A stretch of 63,161 nt of DNA, taken from assembly GCF_014490725.1 (NCBI RefSeq), contig NZ_JACOQL010000008.1:1-63161 (forward strand). The letters are read 5' to 3'. The translations under genes were made by a program, and so were the position numbers. This document shows positions 56,187-63,161 of this stretch, in pieces. Each line of letters opens with the position of its first letter. Positions within the stretch are counted from its first letter, which is position 1. The notes below the pieces were generated by a model, which was given only the letters and a program-made list of their open reading frames with translations, searched no databases and was not told where the DNA came from. This DNA comes from Paracoccus amoyensis. GTDB lineage: Bacteria; Pseudomonadota; Alphaproteobacteria; Rhodobacterales; Rhodobacteraceae.

Positions 56187-58676
56187 TCAGAAGCAGAGGC
56201 AATCTTCTGCCAGATCGTTCCACTCGACCCCGATGATCATCGGCTGCTTGTTTCCGGCAGCGATGGCCGCGGCGGTCGGGTCGACGATCAGGCCGATGAT
56301 ATCGCCTTCACCAGCTTCAAAGCCTTCGCCATTGGCAAGGGCCAGATTGTAGATTTCCTGTGCATTCGCCTTGGTGCCAAAGGTCGGGTTGGCTTCGTTC
56401 ACGAACAGGAAGTTGTCGGTCAGGCCCCAGATGGCGCCCTGAATTTCGGCTTCGGTATAGGTCTTGCCAGTCCCGTCGCCATTGTCGATCGAGGTGAAAT
56501 CCTGGTTCAGGATCCAGTTGACCAGATCCAGGTTCTGTTCGTTCACGATCGATGCAGGCGCATCTTCCGCGGTCGCCAGATGGAAGGTCACAGGCACATT
56601 GACGCCCATCTTGATCGGCAGCTGGGCTGCGCCACAGAACACGATATCAAAGGATTTGCCGTCGAAACGCTGATCCCCGGTGCCCGAAACGGCTGCGGTA
56701 TAGAATTCACCCCCGGTCGTATCCATCGACAGCTTGATCACGCCGGCTTCCGGCAGGCTGGCCTTGATGGTTTCCAGCGTGTTCAGCGAACCGCAATAGG
56801 ACATGTCCACATTCGCCGTGTCGATGCCGCCATTCCCGTCCGAGATCTCGTAGCTGTAGGTCGCGTTGGCTTTCTGGCCGATGGTCAGGCTTGCATAATC
56901 CGAACCGCTGGCATCAAAGACCAGCTGACCCGTCGACAAGGTCACAATCACCCCGTCATCCAGCGTCACGCTTTGACCTTCGGTGATCGCCTGGCCGTCA
57001 ACCTTGGTGATCGTCAGGCTGTCGCCATCCGCATCCGTGTCATTCGCCAGAACATTCACCGTCTTCGCAACGCTGACACAAGTGCCAGAGGCGTCATCCG
57101 ACGCATCAGGACCGGCGTTCGGCACATAGAGGCCAGCATCGACATGCGAAACCAGACCGCCAGCAGGAACGGTATAGCTGCCCGTCGCGCCGGTGGTCAC
57201 ATTGGCGTCGCTGTCCACGGTGTCATCGCCGCCGACATTGGCATCGGTCAGCTTCATGCCGTCGACTTCGGTCGGGAACACGACGCTGTAGTCGCCCGGC
57301 TGCAGGTTGTTGAACTTGTAGGAACCATCTGCACCGGTCTGCATCGTGGCAACAACCGCGCCAGCCGCATTCAGCAACTGAACGGTGACACCCGAAACAC
57401 CGGTTTCGTTATTGTCGATGCCGTCCTTGTTGGCGTCGATGAACACGCGGCCTTCCAACGCACCCGGTTTGATTTCCGGCTCGGACGGGCACAGCTTGAT
57501 CTTGTCGATGATCGCATATTCGCACCCCTTGCCCGACCCTTTCAGGGTGATGACATCGCCATATTTCAGGTTCAGGTCATCGACGGACACATCCATCCAT
57601 TTGCCGGTTTCGGTGTTCAGGCGGATCGATTTGACTTCCTGACCGTTCACCAGAACCTTGATATAGCCGTCTCCGCGCGCCGCGTCCCAGTACCGGATCG
57701 AGAAGTCATATTCACCGGCCGCGCCCTTGAAGGTCGTGCTGGCGCTGCCATTATAACCGGTCAGCGAGATATATTCCCCGCCCGAGGCCGAAGTGGCGCC
57801 TTTGACCGTGTAGCAGGACAGGCGCATATCTTCGGCTTCGATGACGATGCATTTCTGTGCGCCGTCTTCTTTCACGTCGCAGACATTGACCGTCAGTTCC
57901 TTGTTGGTCACGCCGCCTTTGCCATCGCTGACAGCCACGATCACCTTGTAGCTGTTATTGCCGTCCGAGTCGGTCGGCTTTTCATAGTCGGGCGCGTTCA
58001 CAAAGCTCAGCACACCGGTCTTGGCGTCGATGGTGAAGGATGCGCCGTCAGCGCCGCCCACGATCGAGAAGCTCAGTGCGTCACCCTCTTTGTCCGACGC
58101 GTTCAGATCGACAACCAGCTTGTTGTTTTCATTGACGCAATAGATGCCGTTCGCAGGCACATTGGTGAAGGTCGGGGGCGTGTTCGGCGGTGCGGTGGTG
58201 CCGGCGCCCAGGCAGGAATAATCAACCCACGAACCCGAAACGTTGCAGGTCGACACCACAGTCACCGAGGTGCCGATCGGCGGCTGCGCCCCGTAGAAGG
58301 TGAAATAGCCGTTGCCAGCCCCGGCCGAGTCATGACCTTCGATCTTGATTTCGATCATGTAATAGGTCTTGCCGTCCGACCCTTTCAGCACGTGATACTG
58401 TTCGGCATACATCTTGCAGCCGACCGCGACGCCATTGACCTTGGCATTCTGACCGCTGCGGTCGGACGAACCGCTGGTGCCCCACCAGCAATTGGTGCTG
58501 TCACCCGACAGGGTCGCGTCATTGTCGGTCGTCGACATCTTGGTGGTCGGGATGCCGACGGTGAAGGTGTCACCACGGTCGATGCTGGTGCCGTTCTTGC
58601 CGTTGGCCAACAGGTCAGCTTCCGTAAATGCCGACCATTGATACGATTTATAATACTGAGAACTATAGTAAGTCAT
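56187..58676 (-). CDS. Modular Cys-rich surface/adhesin-like protein
   Basis: 829 aa from ATG 58676 (GGAAGAG upstream; the frame is open to 58751). Domains, with approximate positions: a Cys-containing N-terminal region; a cadherin-like Ig repeat (190-280; SDKEGDALSFSIVGGADG); a CBM6/35-like module (285-410; IEAEDMRLSCYTV, YDFSIRYWDAARGDGYIKVLVNG); an SdrD-B/Cna-B-like domain (415-525; GRVFIDANKDGIDNNETGVSGVTV); a VCBS-like repeat (540-630; ANDTDADGDSLTIT); and a C-terminal domain with AEIQGAIWGLTDNF, recalling thioester domains. There is no ordinary signal peptide, RTX repeats or sorting tail, so the export route is unclear. It adjoins the XrtE system. Confidence 0.75.
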   Translation of the reverse strand: MTYYSSQYYKSYQWSAFTEADLLANGKNGTSIDRGDTFTVGIPTTKMSTTDNDATLSGDSTNCWWGTSGSSDRSGQNAKVNGVAVGCKMYAEQYHVLKGSDGKTYYMIEIKIEGHDSAGAGNGYFTFYGAQPPIGTSVTVVSTCNVSGSWVDYSCLGAGTTAPPNTPPTFTNVPANGIYCVNENNKLVVDLNASDKEGDALSFSIVGGADGASFTIDAKTGVLSFVNAPDYEKPTDSDGNNSYKVIVAVSDGKGGVTNKELTVNVCDVKEDGAQKCIVIEAEDMRLSCYTVKGATSASGGEYISLTGYNGSASTTFKGAAGEYDFSIRYWDAARGDGYIKVLVNGQEVKSIRLNTETGKWMDVSVDDLNLKYGDVITLKGSGKGCEYAIIDKIKLCPSEPEIKPGALEGRVFIDANKDGIDNNETGVSGVTVQLLNAAGAVVATMQTGADGSYKFNNLQPGDYSVVFPTEVDGMKLTDANVGGDDTVDSDANVTTGATGSYTVPAGGLVSHVDAGLYVPNAGPDASDDASGTCVSVAKTVNVLANDTDADGDSLTITKVDGQAITEGQSVTLDDGVIVTLSTGQLVFDASGSDYASLTIGQKANATYSYEISDGNGGIDTANVDMSYCGSLNTLETIKASLPEAGVIKLSMDTTGGEFYTAAVSGTGDQRFDGKSFDIVFCGAAQLPIKMGVNVPVTFHLATAEDAPASIVNEQNLDLVNWILNQDFTSIDNGDGTGKTYTEAEIQGAIWGLTDNFLFVNEANPTFGTKANAQEIYNLALANGEGFEAGEGDIIGLIVDPTAAAIAAGNKQPMIIGVEWNDLAEDCLCF

Positions 58677-59178
58677 GCCACTCTTCCCACTCAAACTTCC
58701 CTTATCGGGAAAACAAACACTCGATACGCTGGCATGAACAAAGACAGGCATTCCGCATACCTGTCCGTAAACTTAACCAATTTCGGTAAGCCGCCCCGGG
58801 CCTCGCGATCTTGGAAAGGTCCATACTTCCTATTTTTTTCCAATTCTATGGATTTCACATTTTCTGGCAAGAAAACGGATTGAAATCATGCAACTTAGCT
58901 GGTTTTCAGGGCAAATGACGCACGCATTGATTGTAGCCTTACTCACCACCTCAATTCACGACAGAGTGGCAATTCTTTGCCGCAACCTGTAGTTGTATAT
59001 CGACGAACGCATGAGCACGAATCACATCGCGAATCATGACCCCTTTGGACCGCATGAAACGGCACATGCAAAAACCCTGAAACTCGGACAATTTGTAATC
59101 ATGCAAAACCGGACAGTTTCGTGTTCAGCATCTAATATGGCGGACCTGTGATGCCTCTGCCCATCAGATAGCGATCCG
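58677..59178. other. 502-bp divergent region with repeats
   Basis: No convincing gene is present. The minus-strand surface-protein gene must be driven from here. Just upstream of its start lies TTCCCTTATCGGG (58697-58709), shared with the palindrome at 4732-4770. A degenerate direct repeat occupies 59066-59119. The stretch is AT-richer than coding DNA and may contain remnants of a lost element. Confidence 0.5.
59066..59119. repeat. Degenerate direct repeat
   Basis: ATGCAAAAACC plus CGGACAATTT (59066-59094, with an 8-base insert) is followed by ATGCAAAACCGGACAGTTT (59101-59119). The two copies match at most positions apart from the insert. It could be the worn end of an insertion sequence or a regulator site; nothing else here identifies it. 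Confidence 0.4.
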
Positions 59179-59403
59179 ATGATAATCGTTGCCCTGTTTT
59201 TCATTGTCGCCGGATCGGTGATGGCCTCGACCACCGCCTGTTTTCTTGGCGCATCCTGGGGGATGATTGCGCTGGCATATCTGGGCGGCGGATGGACGGG
59301 ATTGCTGATCGGAATGCCTGCGACCCTGGTCGTCAGTTGTCTGCGGAAACGGCACGGGCTGCGGATGTCGGGCGAAAAACTGAAGCCGGCCAGCCGCAGA
59401 TAG
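59179..59403 (+). CDS. Small membrane protein, unknown
   Basis: 74 aa with two hydrophobic helices (MIIVALFFIVAGSVMAST and GMIALAYLGGGWTGLLIGMPATLVVSCL) followed by a strongly basic tail (RKRHGLRMSGEKLKPASRR). The positive-inside pattern is sensible for a real membrane protein, but the ribosome site is weak and no family is recognised. It stands alone between the surface-protein promoter region and the met operon leader. It could be a genuine small protein or a chance frame. Confidence 0.5.
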   Translation: MIIVALFFIVAGSVMASTTACFLGASWGMIALAYLGGGWTGLLIGMPATLVVSCLRKRHGLRMSGEKLKPASRR

Positions 59404-59434
59404 ATGCACCGCAAACGGGCCCCGGCCTGTGCAG

Positions 59435-59510
59435 CCCGATGATCCCCTTATGGTTCATCATCGGGAAAACTCGTATCCTGATCCCATTTCTGCTACGACG
59501 ACGCAGAAAT
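59435..59510 (+). promoter_or_regulatory. Two hairpins in the metNIQ leader
   Basis: CCCGATGAT (59435-59443) and ATCATCGGG (59457-59465) form a perfect 9-bp stem with a 13-base loop. ATTTCTGC (59486-59493) and GCAGAAAT (59503-59510) form a perfect 8-bp stem with a 9-base loop. Both lie 150-230 bp upstream of metN. They might be part of a leader control element for methionine uptake. The sequence does not obviously match the SAM-II or SAM/SAH riboswitch consensus. Confidence 0.4.
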
Positions 59511-59661
59511 ATAGAAGAAAATCACCGCCCAGCCCGATCCGCGCGGGCCTTCTCTTCCCTTTTGAACCCGGTCCCTTGCGCCCGGACGGGGATTAAGGCA
59601 ACCCGCCCTATCGAAAGCATGGCCCATCAGGGCAGAACAGCAATGACGGAAAGCAGCCAGA

Positions 59662-60735
59662 ATGAGCGGCACAGGCGCACCCCTACGGGAAGCAGGCGCA
59701 ACGATCATCTTTGACCGGGTCGGCAAGGCCTTTGACGGCCCCGGCGGCAGTCGTGTCAGCGCATTGGAAGATGTCAGCCTGACGGTTCAGCCCGGCGCGA
59801 TTTGCGGCATCATCGGCAGATCGGGGGCGGGCAAATCGACGCTGCTGCGCATGGTCAACGGGCTGGAACGGCCAACCAGCGGCACGGTTTCGGTGGCGGG
59901 CCATGATGTCGGCAATGCCAATGGCGCGGCTTTGCGCCGGATCCGCCGCGAGGTCGGGATGATCTTTCAGCACTTCAATCTGCTGGCCTCTCGCACGGTC
60001 TATGGCAATATCGCCCTGCCCCTTGAAATCGCTGGCGCACCCGCCGCCGAGATTCATCCAAAGGTTGAAAACCTGATCGCCCGCGTCGGGCTTGAAGCCC
60101 TGCGTGAGCGTTATCCGGCCGAACTGTCTGGCGGGCAGAAGCAGCGCGTGGGCATTGCCCGCGCCCTGGCCACCAGTCCAAAGGTCCTGTTGTCGGATGA
60201 GGCGACATCGGCGCTGGACCCCGAAACCACGCAGACGGTTCTGCGGCTTTTGTCCGATATCAACCGCGATCTGGGCCTGACCATCCTGTTGATCACGCAT
60301 GAAATGGCCGTGGTGCGCGACATCGCCAGCCAGATGGCGGTGATCGAGGGTGGCCGCATCGTCGAGGAAGGCGCGACCTATGACGTCTTTGCCCAGCCCC
60401 GGCATCCGACCACGCGATCCTTTCTGGGGGGCGTGACCGGGCTGACACTGCCCGCCTTCATCGCAGGCCGGATGCAGGATCATCGCCCCGACGGCCCGGC
60501 ACAGGCGGTCATCCGCGTGACCTTTGCGGGCGATCACGCCACTGACCCGATGCTGGCCAATCTGGCCACCGAACTGGGCATCGCCGCCAATATTCTGGCC
60601 GGCGCCATCGAAGAGATCGGCCCGCATCCCTTCGGCAACCTGCTGATTGCCGTCGATGCCGCACGCGGAGACGAGGCGCGGACCTATCTGGAACGCCACG
60701 GGCTGCTGACAGAGGTGTTGGGCTATGTCGTCTAA
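59662..60735 (+). CDS. metN: Methionine ABC transporter ATP-binding protein MetN
   Basis: A 357-aa ATPase of the methionine importer. Walker A is GIIGRSGAGKSTLLR (near residue 50), the Q-loop is MIFQHFNLL, the ABC signature is LSGGQKQRVGIARAL, Walker B is VLLSDEATSALD and the switch His is in LLITHEMAVV. The C-terminal extension (about residues 270-357; VIRVTFAGDHATDPMLANLATELGIAANILAGAIEEIG) is the NIL regulatory domain, which binds methionine and inhibits transport. Gene order metN-metI-metQ matches the canonical operon. Its end overlaps metI by 11 bp. Confidence 0.95.
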   Translation: MSGTGAPLREAGATIIFDRVGKAFDGPGGSRVSALEDVSLTVQPGAICGIIGRSGAGKSTLLRMVNGLERPTSGTVSVAGHDVGNANGAALRRIRREVGMIFQHFNLLASRTVYGNIALPLEIAGAPAAEIHPKVENLIARVGLEALRERYPAELSGGQKQRVGIARALATSPKVLLSDEATSALDPETTQTVLRLLSDINRDLGLTILLITHEMAVVRDIASQMAVIEGGRIVEEGATYDVFAQPRHPTTRSFLGGVTGLTLPAFIAGRMQDHRPDGPAQAVIRVTFAGDHATDPMLANLATELGIAANILAGAIEEIGPHPFGNLLIAVDAARGDEARTYLERHGLLTEVLGYVV

Positions 60736-61399
60736 TCTGATCGCACTGCTTTACTCTGCCACGCTGCAAACGCTGTATATGGTCGCGGCATCCGCCATTC
60801 TGGGCACGATCTTCGGCCTGCCGCTGGGCGTCTATCTGGCCACATCGCAACGGGGCGAGCTGTTGTCATCGCCGTGGGTGAACAAGATACTGGGCCTTGT
60901 GGTGAATGCCGCGCGGTCGGTGCCCTTCATCATTCTGGTGGTGGCGATCATCCCCTTTACCCGCGCGCTTGTCGGCACCTCGATCGGGACCGACGCGGCC
61001 ATCGTGCCGCTGACCATCGCCGCGATCCCCTTTATCGCGCGGCTGGTCGAAAACGCGATCCGCGAGGTTGACGCCGGACTGATCGAGGCTGCCCGCGCCA
61101 TGGGCGCCACGCCGTTGCAGATCATCCGCAAGGTTCTGATCCGTGAGGCCCTGCCCGGTATCACGCTGGGCCTGACCTTGGCCGTCGTCAGCCTGATCGG
61201 CTATTCCGCCATGGTCGGCGCGGTTGGCGGTCAGGGGCTGGGCGATCTGGGCATCCGCTATGGTTATCAGCGGTTCATGCCCGATGTGATGCTGGCCGTG
61301 GTCATCATCCTGATCGTCATGGTCCAGCTTGTGCAGTCCATCGGCGAATGGATCGCGGCGCGGGTCGACAAACGCGCCCCTCGCAATCGCGGGCGCTGA
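60725..61399 (+). CDS. metI: Methionine ABC transporter permease MetI
   Basis: A 224-aa permease with five hydrophobic helices (for example TLYMVAASAILGTIFGLPLGVYLA, VPLTIAAIPFIARLVENAI). The EAA loop that docks on MetN is VDAGLIEAARAMGATPLQIIRKVLI, followed by EALPGITLGLTLAVVSLIGYSAMVGAVGGQGLGDLGIRYGY, typical of MetI. It overlaps the end of metN, indicating coupled translation. Two copies would form the channel with a MetN dimer. Confidence 0.95.
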   Translation: MSSNLIALLYSATLQTLYMVAASAILGTIFGLPLGVYLATSQRGELLSSPWVNKILGLVVNAARSVPFIILVVAIIPFTRALVGTSIGTDAAIVPLTIAAIPFIARLVENAIREVDAGLIEAARAMGATPLQIIRKVLIREALPGITLGLTLAVVSLIGYSAMVGAVGGQGLGDLGIRYGYQRFMPDVMLAVVIILIVMVQLVQSIGEWIAARVDKRAPRNRGR

Positions 61400-61455
61400 T
61401 CTTGCCTGTTTCAGCGCCCAAGTCTTTTACGCATGAACCATCAAGGAGCTTTCTG

Positions 61456-62232
61456 ATGCTGCGTCTTGTCACCCTGACCTCTGTTCTGGCCCTGTCGGCA
61501 GCCGCCGCCATGGCCGAAGACATCACTGTCGGCGTTTCCCCGGGCGAGCATGCCGAGATCATGGAAGAAGTCGCCAAGGTCGCCGCGCCAAAGGGTCTGA
61601 ACATCGAAGTGGTCGAGTTTTCCGACTATGTCGTGCCGAACCAGGCGCTGAACGATGGCGACCTGAACGCCAACAGCTTCCAGCACCGCCCCTATCTGGA
61701 AAACCAGATCAAGGATCGCGGCTTTGATCTGGTCGAGGTCGGAACCACCATCACCACGCCCATGGGCGTCTATTCAGAAAAGCTGAAGGACATTGCGGAT
61801 CTGCCCGATGGCGCCAATGTCGGCATCCCGAACGACCCGACCAATGGCGGCCGCGCCCTGCTGATCCTGCAGGATCTGGGCCTGATCAAGCTGGCCGAAG
61901 GCACCGGGCTGGTTCCGACGCCGCTGGACGTGACCGAGAATGCCAAGAACCTGGCCTTCCTTGAACTGGATGCCGCGCAACTGCCGCGATCGCTGGCCGA
62001 TACGGATATTTCCATCATCAACACCAACTATGCACTGGATGCGGGACTGAACCCGAAAACCGATGCAATTGCGACGGAAAAAGCCGACAGCCCCTATGTG
62101 AACATCATCGTGGTGAAGAACGGCGATCAGGACCAGCCTTGGGTGAAACAACTGGTCGAGGCCTATCACAGCCCCGAAATCAAAGCCTTCATCGACGAAA
62201 AATACGACGGCTCGGTCATTACCAGCTGGTAA
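61456..62232 (+). CDS. metQ: Methionine-binding protein MetQ
   Basis: 258 aa from ATG 61456, behind a good AAGGAG. The signal peptide LRLVTLTSVLALSAAAAMA is cleaved before EDITVG. It has no lipobox cysteine, unlike E. coli MetQ, so it should be a soluble periplasmic protein. Family motifs are EVVEFSDYVVPNQALNDGDLNANSFQHRPYLE, MGVYSEKLKDIADLPDGANVGIPNDPTNGGRALLILQ, and the ending VKQLVEAYHSPEIKAFIDEKYDGSVIT. It captures methionine and delivers it to MetNI. The operon looks complete and functional on this plasmid. Confidence 0.95.
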   Translation: MLRLVTLTSVLALSAAAAMAEDITVGVSPGEHAEIMEEVAKVAAPKGLNIEVVEFSDYVVPNQALNDGDLNANSFQHRPYLENQIKDRGFDLVEVGTTITTPMGVYSEKLKDIADLPDGANVGIPNDPTNGGRALLILQDLGLIKLAEGTGLVPTPLDVTENAKNLAFLELDAAQLPRSLADTDISIINTNYALDAGLNPKTDAIATEKADSPYVNIIVVKNGDQDQPWVKQLVEAYHSPEIKAFIDEKYDGSVITSW

Positions 62233-62238
62233 TGATGG

Positions 62239-62290
62239 GCGGCCTTCGGGCTGAAACGGCAAGGCCGCAGGTGGTGCCATCTGCGGCCTT
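62239..62290. terminator. Overlapping hairpins between metQ and ccdB
   Basis: Three segments can pair in two exclusive ways. GCGGCCTT (62239-62246) pairs with AAGGCCGC (62261-62268), or AAGGCCGCAG (62261-62270) pairs with CTGCGGCCTT (62281-62290, a perfect 10-bp stem). The site lies between convergent genes and probably terminates transcription from both sides. Confidence 0.7.
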
Positions 62291-62304
62291 TGTCATGTCC
62301 TCCC

Positions 62305-62604
62305 TCAAAACCCGACGAACACCATGTCCAGCGCATTGCCGATATCCGTATCATGGGCGGCCAGATTGGTGACCGGCGCGGCAAGAGCCGACCGGGGGAT
62401 CGCGGCCAGAAACTGCGTCACCATCACATGCGGCTGATCGGCGATCCGAAAGACCGGGTTCAGCCGCCGGGCAGGCACCGGCGCATTGTCCCGTGGCATC
62501 AGCGGCACCACGATCCGCGTGTTCAGCCCGTCCAGCAGATCGGCCTGTACATCCAGCAGATAGCCCGGGCCATCCGGGTTGGCATAGACATCATAGCGCG
62601 CCAT
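62305..62604 (-). CDS. ccdB: CcdB-family toxin
   Basis: A 99-aa protein matching CcdB: start MARYDVYANPDGPGYLLDVQADLLDGLNTRIVVPL, centre LNPVFRIADQPHVMVTQFLAAIP, and the C-terminal DIGNALDMVFVGF. In F plasmid CcdB the last residues (W-G-I) and this hydrophobic tail contact DNA gyrase subunit A and poison it. Here the tail ends GF instead of GI, as in many chromosomal relatives. Its start directly follows the antitoxin stop, the normal antitoxin-first order. The pair would kill plasmid-free daughter cells. Confidence 0.92.
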   Translation of the reverse strand: MARYDVYANPDGPGYLLDVQADLLDGLNTRIVVPLMPRDNAPVPARRLNPVFRIADQPHVMVTQFLAAIPRSALAAPVTNLAAHDTDIGNALDMVFVGF

Positions 62605-62841
62605 TCAGAATTGCCGGTATCTGGCCAGTGGCAGTCCCTGCCGGTCCGCCCAATCGTTGGAACTGGCAAGGGCATCCGCATTTTCGCGTTGCCAACTGGC
62701 GGATCTTGCGGCGGCAACCGCCTGCCGCACCCCGGCTTCGGCTGCCTGCGACAGGTTTACACCAAAGCTGCGGGCTTCCTGCAGCAGGCCTGCATCCAGC
62801 GACAGATTGGTCGGTTTCTTGGGGGTTGCGTGACGTTGCAT
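62605..62841 (-). CDS. ccdA: CcdA-family antitoxin
   Basis: 78 aa from ATG 62841 (AGAGGA upstream; the frame is open to 62979). The N-terminal ribbon-helix-helix region (KKPTNLSLDAGLLQEARSFGVNLSQAAEAGVRQAV) binds DNA. The acidic C-terminus (ENADALASSNDWADRQGLPLARYRQF) is the toxin-neutralising tail seen in CcdA. It ends exactly where ccdB begins. A 10-bp palindrome upstream is a plausible autoregulatory site. Confidence 0.92.
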   Translation of the reverse strand: MQRHATPKKPTNLSLDAGLLQEARSFGVNLSQAAEAGVRQAVAAARSASWQRENADALASSNDWADRQGLPLARYRQF

Positions 62842-62868
62842 GGGACATCCTCTGATATGCCCATAAAT

Positions 62869-62878
62869 AATGCGCATT
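62869..62878. promoter_or_regulatory. Candidate CcdA operator
   Basis: The perfect palindrome AATGCGCATT lies 28 bp upstream of the ccdA start, and a second GCGCAT half site is nearby. A TTGCCG-type -35 and TATTTA-type -10 with 17-bp spacing would place the palindrome in the promoter spacer. Ribbon-helix-helix antitoxins typically repress from such sites. Confidence 0.45.
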
Positions 62879-63033
62879 GTCATGCGCGGCAAGATCTCGA
62901 TCCCGTTTACCTGCCATTTGGACATCCGCACATATAAATCGCGGAAACACGTGATTATCAGTTGTCGGCCGACCCGCATTCAAGGAATGCTGTTCATGGC
63001 AACCCATCACACCCCAACCGGGAGGAGACAGGC

Positions 63034-63161
63034 ATGCGCGCCGTCAAGGCAGCTCTTGGATTGGCGGTGATCCTGTCCGCAGCGGCGGGCGGGCTGTATC
63101 TGACGGATCGCATTCTGGCGCGACAGAACCCGGCGGCACAGTTTTCACAACGGGATGACGG
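63034..63161 (+). CDS. Start of the RND adaptor gene (continues at base 1)
   Basis: ATG 63034 follows GGAGGAG (63021-63027) with ideal spacing. It encodes MRAVKAALGLAV, the missing N-terminus of the adaptor ending at 1139. Bases 63041-63161 duplicate 1-121, so this is the same gene crossing the circular join and not a second copy. The N-terminal sequence is a basic residue pair followed by a hydrophobic anchor, as expected for a periplasmic adaptor. Confidence 0.93.
   Translation, partial: MRAVKAALGLAVILSAAAGGLYLTDRILARQNPAAQFSQRDD
63041..63161. other. 121-bp terminal redundancy marking a circular replicon
   Basis: These bases are identical to 1-121. Removing them leaves a 63,040-bp circle in which the adaptor gene is intact. 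The repeat has no features of a biological direct repeat and is an assembly or display overlap. Confidence 0.95.

Noticed and set aside
56580..58883. 767-codon plus-strand frame opposite the modular surface protein
   Set aside because: The minus strand encodes clear cadherin, CBM and SdrD-like modules; the plus-strand frame is an antisense shadow.
1..63040. CRISPR array, tRNA, rRNA or intact transposase
   Set aside because: No regularly spaced repeat-spacer units, tRNA-like or rRNA sequences, or transposase or integrase proteins were seen on either strand.
1..63040. Conjugation or mobilisation genes
   Set aside because: No relaxase, coupling protein or type IV secretion components were recognised; transfer would need a helper or another route.
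63041..63161. Terminal direct repeat as a transposon or phage end
   Set aside because: It is an exact copy of the first 121 bases, lies inside a coding sequence that becomes intact on circularisation, and has no inverted ends.

Overview
The window is a complete circular plasmid of 63,040 bp printed with a 121-bp overlap: bases 63041-63161 repeat bases 1-121 exactly. The join falls inside a gene. The RND adaptor begins with an ATG at 63034 behind a strong ribosome binding site and continues from base 1. Protein families, codon use and architecture (RepA-type initiator divergent from parAB, VPLPA-CTERM and VPEID-CTERM exosortases, an Rcc01079-type spike protein) point to an alphaproteobacterium of the Rhodobacteraceae, possibly Paracoccus or a relative. 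The genus is inference.

Layout. 63034-4207: RND efflux adaptor and pump. 4283-8886: a WGR-domain protein, a repeat-containing non-coding stretch, and a very large beta-helix protein. 8888-12858: plasmid core, with parB and parA on the minus strand, an origin with three 22-bp-spaced iterons and a perfect DnaA box, and repA on the plus strand. Four palindromes of the form TTTCGCATGCGAAA (parS candidates) lie in and around this core. 12860-54056: a 41-kb exopolysaccharide (EPS) locus. 54107-58676: a second exosortase (XrtE fused to a CPBP protease), a 70-aa VPEID-type substrate and an 829-aa modular surface protein. 59662-62232: metNIQ methionine uptake. 62305-62841: a CcdAB toxin-antitoxin pair.

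The EPS locus holds a full Wzx/Wzy-type pathway. It has a priming phosphoglycosyl transferase (48512), eleven or twelve glycosyltransferases, a flippase (41928), a Wzy/WaaL-like polymerase or ligase (37559), a Wzz-type co-polymerase and BY-kinase-like ATPase (45710, 44806), an ExeA-like ATPase (47236), a short OPX export protein (52048), an outer-membrane beta-barrel (52668) and a TPR lipoprotein (49259). Tailoring genes predict a decorated acidic polymer: a WecE/RffA-type sugar transaminase, three acetyltransferases, a pyruvyl transferase, a sulfotransferase and an FkbM methyltransferase. The first exosortase (XrtD with fused EpsI, 25748) sits beside a VPLPA-CTERM substrate (27575); a second substrate lies at 32724.

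Most notable points: (1) a two-gene pair resembling the capsule-binding head spikes of the Rhodobacter gene transfer agent sits inside the EPS locus; (2) two exosortase systems share one small plasmid; (3) the second VPLPA-CTERM gene looks one base short in its signal-peptide start; (4) the origin and partition sites can be read directly; (5) an orphan protein resembles the N-terminal domain of a nearby glycosyltransferase. No dedicated transcription factor is encoded, so control of the EPS genes probably comes from the chromosome.
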